Below are positions 55,541 through 64,000 of a stretch of DNA of 64,000 nt, piece after piece. The DNA lies in contig JADJWF010000003.1 of the NCBI GenBank assembly GCA_016716505.1, forward strand, positions 62,001-126,000, in the 5' to 3' direction. Made by a program: the position numbers and the translations under genes. Within the stretch, counting starts at the first letter, position 1, and each line of letters starts with the position of its first letter. Under the pieces are notes generated by a model. It was not told the DNA's origin and ran no database searches. It was given only the letters and a program-made list of their open reading frames with translations. The DNA comes from Verrucomicrobiota bacterium (GTDB lineage Bacteria > Verrucomicrobiota > Verrucomicrobiia > Limisphaerales > J093).

Positions 55541-56218
55541 ATGAAAACTCGAATTGCCCATCCGTGGGCCGCCGCGCTGACGGCCGCCGTCGCATCATTC
55601 ATCTCATACGGCCATGACGTGGCTCCGCCCGTTTGGCGGGGCTTGGAGGGGTCCACCTTATCCATTTGGGAGTTCGCCACCGCGAACAACCCGGCGGATC
55701 TTTCTCCGCTCAGCGTGAACCCTTTCGGCTCTCCCACCGCGACAGTCACCGTGGGAGAATTCGGTTCAGGTTGGCAAAACACCTTGCTTGGTCTGGGGAC
55801 GCAAACCGGTTTCTGGGACTTGGGCGGGGAGGGCGGACAAATCGAGCTGTTCATTCCCAACCGGCCGGCCTCGCCGCCCGGATCCTACAAAGACCTGCGA
55901 ATTCAGGTGACCTATTTCAAAGACATCAGCGCAGCGCCCACCGTTACGCTGGCGGGGGCGACGCTCGTGAACTCGGGCTTTCAGGTCGTCGAATCGGTGC
56001 CGACCGGTGGACAGTGGATTGCTTCCTGGACCGACTGGCGGATCGAACCCAACCCGGTCTCCGAAACAATCGTCATTAAAAGCGATGCCGATTGGGGTTC
56101 CGTGGTGGATCAAATCGTGGTGGACACCATTTGCGTGGTGCCTGAACCCTCCTCGGTAGCGTTTGCCGGCGTGGTGGCGCTGGGAGCGATCTGGTTTGTG
56201 CGGCGGCGTCAAGGCTGA
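55541..56218 (+). CDS. PEP-CTERM secreted protein
   Basis: 225 residues. A signal peptide (KTRIAHPWAAALTAAVASF) and a C-terminal sorting tail: VPEPSS, a hydrophobic stretch (VAFAGVVALGAIWFV) and RRRQG. This is the exosortase substrate signal, which leads to cleavage and attachment or release at the cell surface. The middle looks like a small jelly roll (VGEFGSGWQNTLLGLG; IQVTYFKDISAAPTVTL). The exosortase gene is not in the window. It follows the cohesin-like pair on the same strand after 124 bases. Confidence 0.83.
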   Translation: MKTRIAHPWAAALTAAVASFISYGHDVAPPVWRGLEGSTLSIWEFATANNPADLSPLSVNPFGSPTATVTVGEFGSGWQNTLLGLGTQTGFWDLGGEGGQIELFIPNRPASPPGSYKDLRIQVTYFKDISAAPTVTLAGATLVNSGFQVVESVPTGGQWIASWTDWRIEPNPVSETIVIKSDADWGSVVDQIVVDTICVVPEPSSVAFAGVVALGAIWFVRRRQG

Positions 56219-56244
56219 GTCCTGCCTGGATTGCTCGAACGTCG

Positions 56245-56282
56245 GCGCGGGCCTTCCATGAATCGCCCGCGCTTTTCGTTTC
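56245..56282 (+). terminator. Intrinsic terminator after the PEP-CTERM gene
   Basis: Arms GCGCGGGC (56245-56252) and GCCCGCGC (56265-56272), followed by TTTTCGTTTC. It separates the PEP-CTERM gene from the HAF gene that starts seven bases later. Confidence 0.8.
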
Positions 56283-56288
56283 TCCGAC

Positions 56289-57461
56289 ATGCACAGGTTT
56301 GCCCCGGACATCGGTTTCCGCGATCGCGGAATTGTGGGCTCAGGCCGTGTCCCGCCCGGCCGCCCAGCCCGGCTGAGGAGGGCGTGCGTTTTGTTCCTGT
56401 TGCTGTTCGGCACGCTTCCCGTCTTGCCGGCCGGGTACCGGATCTTGGATTTGGGCAACCTGGGGGGCGGTTTCGCGCGGGCTCGCGATGTCAATGAAGC
56501 GGGCGTGATCGTGGGGGAGTCGCTGATCCCCGTGGTCGGCGCCGTCGAGCGTGCCTTCTGCTGGGAAGCGGGCGTCATGACCGATTTGGGGACGTTGGGA
56601 GGTGCCCGCAGCCGCGCGCTGGCCGTCAACAACACTGGGGTGGTGGCCGGATGGGCGGTGGATGCGGGCAACACGGTCAAACCAGTGCTCTGGGACAACG
56701 GCGGGATCGTGCCACTACCGACACTGGGCGGCACTTTCGGGACCGCTTGGAGCATCAACGATTCGGCAGTGGCGGTCGGACATTCCTCGCTACCCGGGGG
56801 AGTGTACCACGCGACCCGGTGGGGGGCGGGGGGGGCGGAAGATTTGGGAACCCTCGGCGGCTCTTACAGTGTGGCCTACGACATCAACTCGAGCGGGCTG
56901 ATTGTTGGGACGGCGGATGCGTCGGGCGGCGTCCAGCGGGCGTGTCTATGGGATTCAGCCGGCTTGGTTGATTTGGGCGCCCTTTCGGGCGGGTCGTGGA
57001 ACACCGCCCGAGCGATTAACGATTCTGGCGCGGTCGTCCTGTGGGGCACTCCAGCCGGGGTGACGGAGAACCGGGCGGCCTTCTGGAGCGGTCATCCAGA
57101 GGACCCGGTGGTGGACTTGGGAACGTTTGGCGGCGGCGAAAGCTGGGCCTATGGGTTGAACAACCTCGGGCACGTGGTGGGCTGGGCGGAACTGGCGGCC
57201 GGGCATTACCATGCGTACGTCTGGAACGGGGTGGAGATGGTGGATCTTGGCACGCTTGGGGGACTTTTCAGTTCCGCTTACGCCATCAACGATGCCGGAG
57301 TAGTGGTCGGTTGGGCCCACGACGCCGCCGGGCGCACCCGGGCGGTGGCGTGGATACCGGTTCCCGAGCCGGTCGCCACACTGCTCGCCTCCGCGACGGT
57401 GCTTTTTGCGGTCGGTTTAGTTCACCGTCGGCAGGTGACGACTTCCGCTTGCGCTAGTTAG
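56289..57461 (+). CDS. Extracellular HAF-repeat protein with PEP-CTERM-like tail
   Basis: 390 residues. After a signal-like segment (RRACVLFLLLFGTLPVLPA) come about seven repeats of the HAF type, each with a Leu-Gly-Thr-Leu-Gly-Gly core and a following Ala-X-Asp/Ile-Asn strand (for example DLGTLGGARSRALAVNN, DLGTLGGSYSVAYDINSSG, DLGTLGGLFSSAYAINDAG). The end is VPEPVATLLASATVLFAVGL-VHRRQ, a PEP-CTERM signal with a slightly extended tail. HAF proteins form beta-propeller-like extracellular structures of unknown role. The first start codon lies right after a terminator; an internal start cannot be excluded. Confidence 0.82.
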   Translation: MHRFAPDIGFRDRGIVGSGRVPPGRPARLRRACVLFLLLFGTLPVLPAGYRILDLGNLGGGFARARDVNEAGVIVGESLIPVVGAVERAFCWEAGVMTDLGTLGGARSRALAVNNTGVVAGWAVDAGNTVKPVLWDNGGIVPLPTLGGTFGTAWSINDSAVAVGHSSLPGGVYHATRWGAGGAEDLGTLGGSYSVAYDINSSGLIVGTADASGGVQRACLWDSAGLVDLGALSGGSWNTARAINDSGAVVLWGTPAGVTENRAAFWSGHPEDPVVDLGTFGGGESWAYGLNNLGHVVGWAELAAGHYHAYVWNGVEMVDLGTLGGLFSSAYAINDAGVVVGWAHDAAGRTRAVAWIPVPEPVATLLASATVLFAVGLVHRRQVTTSACAS

Positions 57462-57553
57462 GCCTCGCGGGCGCAGCTCGCCGCTGGTGATCCGGCCAAG
57501 CCCATTGACCGGCGGGAACCGGGACTTCCCCTCGACAACTTCGGATCTCCGCC

Positions 57554-60500
57554 ATGACGAATTCTTTCCCAAGCTACCGGGTGGCCCGGGTTGCCGGACT
57601 GTTTGCGCTGTTGCTGCCCCTGGCCGCCGCTCCGCCGGCCCTCGAAGAGCACTTTCGCTCGCCGCCCGCCGAGGTTCGTCCGTGGACCTACTGGTTCATC
57701 ATGGACGGGAACCTGACGCGCGAAGGCATCACCGCGGACTTCGAGGCGATCCGCGCCGCAGGACTCGGCGGCATGGTCATCATGGAGGTGGACGTCGGCA
57801 TCCCGAGGGGGCCGGTGAAGTTCATGAGCGACGAGTGGCGCGCCCTCTTCGCGCACGCGGTCCACGAGGCCGAGCGACTGGGGCTGCAAATCACCCTGAA
57901 TGCCGGTCCCGGCTGGACGGGCAGCGGCGGTCCCTGGGTCACGCCGGAGCAATCCATGCAGCACCTGGTCGCCAGCGAGACGAACGTCGTGGGACCCACG
58001 CGCTTTTCCGCAGTTTTGCCTCAGCCGCCGCCCCGCCGGCCGTTCTTCGGCGAGGGCGCGCTGCCGCCGGATCAGGAACGGGCGCGGAAGGAGTTTTACC
58101 GGGACGAATTTGTGCTCGCGTTTCCGACGCCGTCGGGTGACGAGCGAATTACCGACGTGGACGAAAAGGCGCTGTACGTGCGCGCTCCGTACTCGTCGCA
58201 GCCCGGGGTAAAGCCCTTTTTCCCGGCGCCGGCCGAATTTCGCGAGGTGCCGGCGGGGGCGGTGGTGCGTCGCGACGGCGTGATTGACCTCACTTCCCGC
58301 CTGACTTCGGACGGCTGGTTGTCGTGGGACGTGCCGGCCGGTGATTGGACCATCATGCGCTTCGGCCGCACAACGACCGGCGCGAACACCCGCCCCGCGC
58401 CGGCACCGGGGCTGGGCCTGGAGAGCGACAAGTTCGATCGGGCGGCGCTGGAGGCGCACTTCGGGGCATTCGTCACGCCGCTGCTCCGGGCAGTGGGGCG
58501 GCGCGGCGCGACCAACGCGGGCTGGACGTCGCTGCACATTGATAGCTGGGAGATGGGCGCCCAGAACTGGACGGCCGGGTTCCAACACGAGTTCGAGCGC
58601 CGGCGCGGGTACGATCCCCGGCACTTCCTGCCGGCACTGTCCGGTCGGGTGGTGGACAGCGTCGAAGTGACCGAGCGATTCCTCTGGGATCTGCGGCAAA
58701 CGGCGCAGGAACTGGTGATTGAAAACCACGCCCAACACCTGAAAGAACTCGGCCGCCGGCACGGACTCGCGTTGTCCATCGAGCCGTACGACATGAACCC
58801 CTGCGCGAATTTGAGTCTGGGCGCGGTGGCGGACACGCCGATGTGCGAGTTTTGGCTGATCGGGTTTGACACGTTCTTTTCGGTGACCGAGGCGGCGTCG
58901 TTGGCGAATGTGCTGGGCCGGCCGGTGGTTGCCGCCGAGGCGTTCACGTCGTTGAGCGAGGAGCGTTGGCAGGGCCATCCCGCCGCGATGAAAGCGTTGG
59001 GTGACTGGGCATTCAGCGCGGGCGTGAACCGCATCGTTTTTCATCGCTACCAGCACCAGCCGTGGCTGGATCGCCGGCCGGGCATGACCATGGGGCCGTA
59101 CGGCGTCCATTGGGAACGCACGCAAACGTGGTGGGACCTGGTGCCGGCTTACCACGAGTACCTGGCCCGTTGTCAGTGGCTGCTCCGTCGCGGCCAGGCG
59201 GTGGCGGACGTGCTGTTTCTTGCGGCGGAGGGCGCGCCGCTGGTGTTTCAGCCGCCGCCTTCGGCCACGCGCGGCCATCCGCCGGACCGGCTCGGCTACC
59301 ACTTTGACGCCTGCCCGCCGGAGGTGCTGCTCGCGCAGGCTTCCGTTCGCGACGGCCGGATCGTGTTTCCCTCGGGCATGTCGTATCGCGTGCTGGTGCT
59401 CCCATGGCGCGACACCATTACACCGGCGCTGCTGGGCAAAGTGCGGGAACTCGTCGCGGCCGGTGCGACAGTGATCGGGCCGCCGCCCCGGAAGTCGCCG
59501 AGCCTCAGCGGCTTTCCGGAGTGCGACGCCGAGGTGCAACGAGTGGCCGTAGCTCTGTGGGGAGGAACGGATGCCGGTGTGGCCGTGGATCGAAAGTTCG
59601 GGGCCGGCCGGGTGGTGTGGGATGGCCGGGTGCCACCAGTGTCGGCACCGGCAACGGCGCCGCTCGGGCCAGCCCGTTGGATCTGGCATCCCGAGGGCCA
59701 GCCGGCCAGTTCGGCTCCCGTCGGACGGCGGCATTTCCGCCGGGAATTTGCGCTCGCCTCGACGGCTGACGTGGAGTCGGCGCGGTTGTTCATCACCGCG
59801 GACAATTCGTTCGACGTGCGCCTCAACGGGCAGCGCGTCGGCACGGGGCACAGTTTTCGGGTGCTGAACACATTCGACGTGGCTGGCAAGTTGCGCGCGG
59901 GCACGAACCGTCTCTCGATCGTCGCCGAGAATGGCGGCGACGCTCCCAATCCAGCAGGGTTGCTCGCGGTGCTGGCGATCCGCTCGCGGGCAGGCGACGA
60001 GCGAATCTTCGCCACCGACCGCGCGTGGCAATCCGCGACCGCGGCGAATGGTCCCTGGGTGGACGCGATGGAACTGGGCCCCGCGGGCATGGCCCCGTGG
60101 GGCGAGCCAGAGGTCGAGACGACGCCGCCGGATCAGTACGGGGACTTCGCCCTCGTCACCCGCACGCTGGCGGAAATGGGCATCGCGCCGGATTTCGAGG
60201 CGGACGCGCCGCTGCGCTATACCCATCGTCGCGAGGGAGGCGCGGACTTCTATTTCGTGGCGAATCCTGCCGACGCCGATGTGGCGGCGCGTTGCCGTTT
60301 TCGGGTCACTGGCAAGCAGCCTGAGCTGTGGGATCCCCTGACGGGCGCGGTCCGCGATCTGCCGGAATTTCGGGAGCACGACGCCGTGACCGAGGTGCCG
60401 CTGCGCTTCGTGCCCCACCAGTCGTTCTTTGTGATCTTCCGCCGGGCCGCGGCAGACCGGCCGTCCGCGGGTCGGAATTTCACGGAAACCGGGGCGCTCG

Positions 60501-60979
60501 GCGAGATCGCCGGGCCGTGGGAGGTTTCGTTCGATCCCAAGTGGGGCGGGCCGGAGCGGGTAATTTTCGCTTGTCTGGAGGACTGGACGCACCGGCCTGA
60601 GGAGGGCCTCCGCTACTACTCGGGCGCGGCTGTCTATCGCAAGACCTTCGATCGTCCGCCGGGCGAGGTAGTGGGCCGGCGCGTGCTGCTGGATTTGGGC
60701 GCGGTCAAGAACCTCGCGCGCGTGCGGTTGAACGGCGAAGACTTGGGCGTCGTGTGGTGCGCGCCCTGGCGCGTGGACGCCACCCGCGCGCTAAGGGAGC
60801 GGGACAACCAACTCGAGGTCACCGTCGCGAACCTTTGGCCCAACCGGTTGATTCGTGATGCCGGCCTGCCGGAGCATCAGCGGCTGACTTGGACCACGTG
60901 GAATCCCTTCGGGCCGGATGATCCTTTGTTGCCGTCGGGTTTGCTGGGCCCGGTCATGCTGCTGAGCGAATCGGATTGA
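57554..60979 (+). CDS. GH106-type alpha-L-rhamnosidase
   Basis: 1141 residues with a signal peptide (VARVAGLFALLLPLAAAPP). The opening of the catalytic part is typical of GH106: WTYWFIMDGNLTREGITADF, then IRAAGLGGMVIMEV, LQITLNAGPGWTGSGGPWV and later LHIDSWEMGAQNWT (with the family's conserved Asp/Glu), LSIEPYDMNP and VVAAEAFTS. The C-terminus has carbohydrate-binding-like sandwiches (LFITADNSFDVRLNGQRVG; VLLDLGAVKNLARVRLNGED), as in other GH106 enzymes. It would remove terminal alpha-L-rhamnose from pectin or other plant and microbial polymers. No transporter for rhamnose lies next to it. Confidence 0.9.
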   Translation: MTNSFPSYRVARVAGLFALLLPLAAAPPALEEHFRSPPAEVRPWTYWFIMDGNLTREGITADFEAIRAAGLGGMVIMEVDVGIPRGPVKFMSDEWRALFAHAVHEAERLGLQITLNAGPGWTGSGGPWVTPEQSMQHLVASETNVVGPTRFSAVLPQPPPRRPFFGEGALPPDQERARKEFYRDEFVLAFPTPSGDERITDVDEKALYVRAPYSSQPGVKPFFPAPAEFREVPAGAVVRRDGVIDLTSRLTSDGWLSWDVPAGDWTIMRFGRTTTGANTRPAPAPGLGLESDKFDRAALEAHFGAFVTPLLRAVGRRGATNAGWTSLHIDSWEMGAQNWTAGFQHEFERRRGYDPRHFLPALSGRVVDSVEVTERFLWDLRQTAQELVIENHAQHLKELGRRHGLALSIEPYDMNPCANLSLGAVADTPMCEFWLIGFDTFFSVTEAASLANVLGRPVVAAEAFTSLSEERWQGHPAAMKALGDWAFSAGVNRIVFHRYQHQPWLDRRPGMTMGPYGVHWERTQTWWDLVPAYHEYLARCQWLLRRGQAVADVLFLAAEGAPLVFQPPPSATRGHPPDRLGYHFDACPPEVLLAQASVRDGRIVFPSGMSYRVLVLPWRDTITPALLGKVRELVAAGATVIGPPPRKSPSLSGFPECDAEVQRVAVALWGGTDAGVAVDRKFGAGRVVWDGRVPPVSAPATAPLGPARWIWHPEGQPASSAPVGRRHFRREFALASTADVESARLFITADNSFDVRLNGQRVGTGHSFRVLNTFDVAGKLRAGTNRLSIVAENGGDAPNPAGLLAVLAIRSRAGDERIFATDRAWQSATAANGPWVDAMELGPAGMAPWGEPEVETTPPDQYGDFALVTRTLAEMGIAPDFEADAPLRYTHRREGGADFYFVANPADADVAARCRFRVTGKQPELWDPLTGAVRDLPEFREHDAVTEVPLRFVPHQSFFVIFRRAAADRPSAGRNFTETGALGEIAGPWEVSFDPKWGGPERVIFACLEDWTHRPEEGLRYYSGAAVYRKTFDRPPGEVVGRRVLLDLGAVKNLARVRLNGEDLGVVWCAPWRVDATRALRERDNQLEVTVANLWPNRLIRDAGLPEHQRLTWTTWNPFGPDDPLLPSGLLGPVMLLSESD

Positions 60980-61074
60980 GAGCTCGTGTCGGGGCTCTGG
61001 CGGTCTGTGGCGCCGACGGTGCACAGTGGGCCTTTTGGCTTTCCGGTTCGGGGTGTGGCGCGGAAACTTCGCGC

Positions 61075-61935
61075 GTGGGCATCGCTTCGATCCAAGCCAT
61101 CACTGCCTTCGACCGACCGGAACTCCTGCCTTACGCGACCATGCGCCAACAGGAGGACCACTGGCGACAGCGGCTGTTTGTGGCCGAGGGTGAGAAGGTC
61201 GTGCGGCGCTTGCTGGAAAGCGACCTTGGGGTGGTGTCCGTGCTGGTTCCGCCCGGCTGGCTCGAAGCGCTGCACCCGCTGATCGAGCGGCGGCCGGAGG
61301 CGGTCAAGGTGTTCACCGCCGAGAAGCGCCTGCTGGAGCACCTGACCGGCTTCACCATGTACCAGGGCCTGATGGCGGTCGGGCGCATTCCGGCCGCGCC
61401 CCGGCTGGAGGAAGTCCTGACGACCGCAGCGGCGCCGCGTTTGTTGGTGGCGGTGGACGGCCTGACCAATGCGGAAAATCTGGGAGCCCTCGTGCGAAAC
61501 TGCGTTGCGTTCCACACCCACGCGCTGCTCGTCGCGCCGACCAGCAGCCATCCCTACCTGCGCCGCGCGGTGCGGGCCTCGATGGGTACCGTGTTCCACC
61601 TGCCGGTGGTGGATGTGCCGGACCTGGCGGACGCCCTGCTGGCGTTGCGCGGCGCGGGCGTGCGCTGTGTCGCCGCGCATCCGCACGTTGAGGGCTGCGT
61701 GCTGGCCGAGACCGATTTCACGCGGGACGTTTGCCTCGTCTTCGGCAGCGAGGGTTACGGCCTTTCGCCGGCCGTGCTCGCGGCGTGTGACGCCTGCGCC
61801 GCGGTGCCGATGCCGCCGACGGTAGATTCCCTGAATGTCGGCGCCGCGGCCGCGGTGTTTCTCTACGAGGCGAACCGGCAGCGGCGCTGGGGCGGCAGCC
61901 CCGCCACCACCCCGGTCTCGACGGCCGCCCGGTGA
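61075..61935 (+). CDS. SpoU/TrmH-family RNA 2'-O-methyltransferase
   Basis: About 286 residues from the GTG at 61075 (VGIASIQAITAFDRPELLPY); the open frame begins at 60976 but that part overlaps the GH106 stop and is not protein-like. N-terminal substrate-binding domain (RQRLFVAEGEKVVRRLLES). The SPOUT knot motifs are present: VDGLTNAENLGALVRNCVAF, LVFGSEGYGLSP and PPTVDSLNVGAAAAVFLYE. It methylates a ribose in tRNA or 23S rRNA with S-adenosylmethionine; the target position cannot be read from the sequence. Confidence 0.9.
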   Translation: MGIASIQAITAFDRPELLPYATMRQQEDHWRQRLFVAEGEKVVRRLLESDLGVVSVLVPPGWLEALHPLIERRPEAVKVFTAEKRLLEHLTGFTMYQGLMAVGRIPAAPRLEEVLTTAAAPRLLVAVDGLTNAENLGALVRNCVAFHTHALLVAPTSSHPYLRRAVRASMGTVFHLPVVDVPDLADALLALRGAGVRCVAAHPHVEGCVLAETDFTRDVCLVFGSEGYGLSPAVLAACDACAAVPMPPTVDSLNVGAAAAVFLYEANRQRRWGGSPATTPVSTAAR

Positions 61936-61964
61936 GGTGCTTCTTTTCCCGGGGAATTAGACCT

Positions 61965-62810
61965 ATGTGCAAAGATTGCGGCTGCGGACAGGCGGGTGGC
62001 GAAGTGACGGTGGGCGGAGAGCCGATGGTTCAAGAGACAACGGACCAGCGCGGGCACGGTCCGGTCCAAGGGCATGACCATCAAGGAACGCATCACCACG
62101 ATCATCCCCACACTCACCATCACCACGACGCGGCATCCGGCGGGCACGAGCACACCACGATCGCCATCCAGCGCTCCGTGCTCGAGAAGAACGAGCGCCT
62201 GGCGGAGCAGAATCGCGGCTTCTTCCGGGCCAAGGGCCTGCTCGTGCTGAACGTCTTGTCCTCGCCCGGCTCGGGCAAGACCACCTTCATCCAGAAGACG
62301 GCGGAAGGTCTGGCCGGGACGCTGCGAGTGGGCGTGATCGTGGGTGACCTTGCCACCGACAACGACGCCGCGCGACTGCGGCGGGCGGGCATCCCCGTCG
62401 TGCAGGTCACAACCGGCACCGTGTGCCATCTGGAGGCGGCGATGGTGGCCAAGGCCGCCGGCCAGTTGCCGCTGGATCAACTGGACGTGCTCATCATCGA
62501 AAACGTCGGCAACCTCGTGTGCCCGGCGGATTTCGACCTCGGCGAGGACCTCCGCGTCGTGCTCATGTCCACCACCGAGGGCGAGGACAAGCCGCTGAAA
62601 TACCCGCCGATGTTCCACTCCGCCAACGTGGCGGTGGTGACCAAGACCGACCTGGCGGTGGCGTCCGGCTTCGACCGTGATCTGGCGCTGACCAACCTCC
62701 GGCGCATCGCGCATCACGCGGAGGTTTTTGAGGTCTCGGCCAAGACGGGCGCGGGAATGGAGGGGTGGCTGGCTTACCTGCGGAAGCGCCGGCACGAAAG
62801 TCCCCGCTAG
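61965..62810 (+). CDS. hypB: Hydrogenase nickel incorporation GTPase HypB
   Basis: 281 residues from the ATG at 61965, giving the N-terminal metal motif MCKDCGCG (CxxCGC type). A histidine-rich stretch (HDHPHTHHHH region, about residues 40-60) stores nickel. GTPase motifs: SSPGSGKTTFI (P-loop), DLATDNDAARLR, IIENVGNLVCPADFDLG and VVTKTDL, with the nickel/zinc-site Cys in NLVCP. It delivers nickel to NiFe hydrogenase. No other hyp or hydrogenase gene is visible in the 62 kb on its left, so it is an orphan here or lies at the start of a locus interrupted by hrpB; a urease-type role is less likely. Confidence 0.92.
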   Translation: MCKDCGCGQAGGEVTVGGEPMVQETTDQRGHGPVQGHDHQGTHHHDHPHTHHHHDAASGGHEHTTIAIQRSVLEKNERLAEQNRGFFRAKGLLVLNVLSSPGSGKTTFIQKTAEGLAGTLRVGVIVGDLATDNDAARLRRAGIPVVQVTTGTVCHLEAAMVAKAAGQLPLDQLDVLIIENVGNLVCPADFDLGEDLRVVLMSTTEGEDKPLKYPPMFHSANVAVVTKTDLAVASGFDRDLALTNLRRIAHHAEVFEVSAKTGAGMEGWLAYLRKRRHESPR

Positions 62811-62847
62811 GCGCCGCCTGGAGGTGGGTGCCGGCAGAAGTGCTGCC

Positions 62848-64000
62848 CTAGCGCCATTCGTGTTTAGGGTACTTGCGCTGGAGTTCCTGCTTCACGCGCG
62901 GGTAGTGATCGCGCCAAAAGCCCGCCAGGTCCTGCGTGATCTGCACCGGTCGGTGGTTCGGCGCCAGAATGTGAACCACCACGGGGACGCGCTTGAGGGC
63001 GATCGCAGGAACTGACGTCACACCGAATAGCTCCTGAATGCGCAGCGCGATGAACGGCCCGGCCTCGGCTGAATAGGTGATCTTCGGCGTGCGCCCGTTG
63101 GAAAGGGTCAGCCGCTCGGGCGCGTGTTTCTCCAGCAACTCGCGTTGTGCGGGCGAGAGCCACGATCTGACCACGGCTTTCACGTCCCGGTCTTTGAGTT
63201 CTTTGTAGCTGACGGTCCCGTGGCAGAGCTGGCCGAGCAGTTGCCGCCGCTCCTCGTCGCCGATGGGCGGAAGGCCCAGTTCGGGACACCGTTGCGCCAG
63301 CAGGTTCAGCCGGAGAATCCACTGCTCCACGCCGTGGTCCCAGTTGGGCAGCGTGAGCCGGCCGGCAATGATTTCGTCCGCCAGCAGCCTCGCGGCAGCA
63401 TCCGCCGGCGGGGGTTCCAGCCGCCGCGCGGACAACACCAGGTCGCGAAACCGGAGCTGCTCCGCCGCGGTCACGCGGCGCGCGGTGGCGTCATACTCGA
63501 CCCGCACGTCGCGGATCATGTCCTCCGGGAACAGTTCCTCCAGCCACGCCGGCTCGATGGCGGTGGCCAGCGAAAGGAGGGTGTTGACGGCTCCTGCCGC
63601 GCCTTCCACTTCGCTGATTTCGGCCGCGACAATCAACGCCGCCTCGCGGGTGACACTCTCCCGGGCGAGCGCGCCGCGCCGGTTATGCACAATCTCACAG
63701 CGCAACGTTCCCCCATCCAGCCGCCGCGCGACGCGGTCGGAGAAACCGGTCAAAATGCACTTCCGCAGGCCGATTTCGTTCAGCGGACGCGGGGCGGTGT
63801 CGAGGCCCTCGTCGGCGGCGATGCGCAGAAACTGCTGGTGCAACGGGCCGACCTGACGCGCGGTCTGGGCATGGATGCCCGCGCGGCGACACTGGTCCGG
63901 GCGGAAACCGTTCTTTGAGGCCCAGGTCCACGCCCGCATCAGCACGAAGAAATCGGAGGCGGCGTCAGTCCCGAACAAATCCTCGCGAAACTCGGTGACC
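62848..64000 (-). CDS. hrpB: ATP-dependent helicase HrpB, C-terminal part; gene runs off the window
   Basis: The last 384 codons of the gene; the 5' part with the DEAH helicase motifs lies beyond the right edge. The frame is open to the end of the window (EFREDLFGTDAAS). The C-terminal HrpB domain is clear: SKNGFRPDQCRRAGIHAQTA, FPEDMIRDVRVEYDATARRV, YSAEAGPFIALRIQELFGV, and the ending VVVHILAPNHRPVQITQDLA with RKYPKHEWR. HrpB is a DExH helicase of unclear role in enterobacteria. It converges on hypB with 37 bases between the stops. Confidence 0.9.
   Translation of the reverse strand, partial: VTEFREDLFGTDAASDFFVLMRAWTWASKNGFRPDQCRRAGIHAQTARQVGPLHQQFLRIAADEGLDTAPRPLNEIGLRKCILTGFSDRVARRLDGGTLRCEIVHNRRGALARESVTREAALIVAAEISEVEGAAGAVNTLLSLATAIEPAWLEELFPEDMIRDVRVEYDATARRVTAAEQLRFRDLVLSARRLEPPPADAAARLLADEIIAGRLTLPNWDHGVEQWILRLNLLAQRCPELGLPPIGDEERRQLLGQLCHGTVSYKELKDRDVKAVVRSWLSPAQRELLEKHAPERLTLSNGRTPKITYSAEAGPFIALRIQELFGVTSVPAIALKRVPVVVHILAPNHRPVQITQDLAGFWRDHYPRVKQELQRKYPKHEWR

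Noticed and set aside
57458..60592. 1044-residue open frame antisense to the GH106 gene
   Set aside because: Arg/His/Pro/Gly-rich translation with no domain pattern, fully covered by a confident gene; a shadow frame of GC-rich DNA.

Overview
The window looks like chromosome from a GC-rich member of the Verrucomicrobiota, probably of the Limisphaerales/Pedosphaera kind. This is inferred from gene content, with no database search. The pointers are Tat- or Sec-exported sugar-active enzymes (GH2, GH106, a xylose-isomerase-like barrel), a two-component propeller sensor, PEP-CTERM and HAF-repeat proteins, cohesin/dockerin-like secreted proteins, the futalosine menaquinone enzyme MqnC, and a long tandem array of GCCGGC-rich repeats. 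No phage, insertion sequence, CRISPR array or rRNA is seen. There is one tRNA (Gln, TTG).

Layout. 0-7.4 kb, minus strand: a sugar-sensing and sugar-degrading operon reading propeller histidine kinase, NarL-type regulator, GH2 glycosidase, sugar isomerase/epimerase. Kinase and regulator each carry one single-base frameshift. 7.5-17 kb: a Dabb protein, an Lrp/AsnC regulator, a very large unrecognised secreted protein, an NSS sodium symporter, a PhoPQ-related hydrolase and a beta-CASP nuclease. 17.1-25.5 kb: tRNA-Gln, rpsT, an ABC3-type permease with a HlyD adaptor but no ATPase, a GST, PhoH, and on the minus strand an M23 peptidase behind a SecD-P1-like lipoprotein. 25.9-34.2 kb: a TPR/PilT/TPR operon, a small lipoprotein, a Na/Pi cotransporter, two small basic or membrane proteins, cardiolipin synthase and a DUF2062 protein.

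34.4-36.1 kb is an odd, lower-GC patch. It has a possible gene remnant, then a tightly coupled trio of two 58-residue ORFs and a 227-residue protein with two retropepsin DTG lobes in one chain. 36.2-43 kb: an SGLT-type symporter, MqnC and a large secreted CBM6-like protein. 43.1-50 kb: a UvrA-family gene (also with a one-base frameshift), a Tat-exported NIPSNAP protein, about ten copies of a 103-bp tandem repeat, and asnS. 50.6-57.5 kb: two tandem paralogues combining a cohesin-like and a dockerin-like module in one chain, then a PEP-CTERM protein and a HAF-repeat protein. 57.5-64 kb: a GH106-type rhamnosidase, a SpoU rRNA/tRNA methyltransferase, an orphan hypB, and the C-terminal part of hrpB.

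The two best candidates for something not well described are the double-DTG retropepsin module (35.0-36.1 kb) and the cohesin/dockerin paralogue pair (50.6-55.4 kb). The three single-base frameshifts in otherwise intact genes could be base-calling errors or real lesions; the sequence alone cannot decide.
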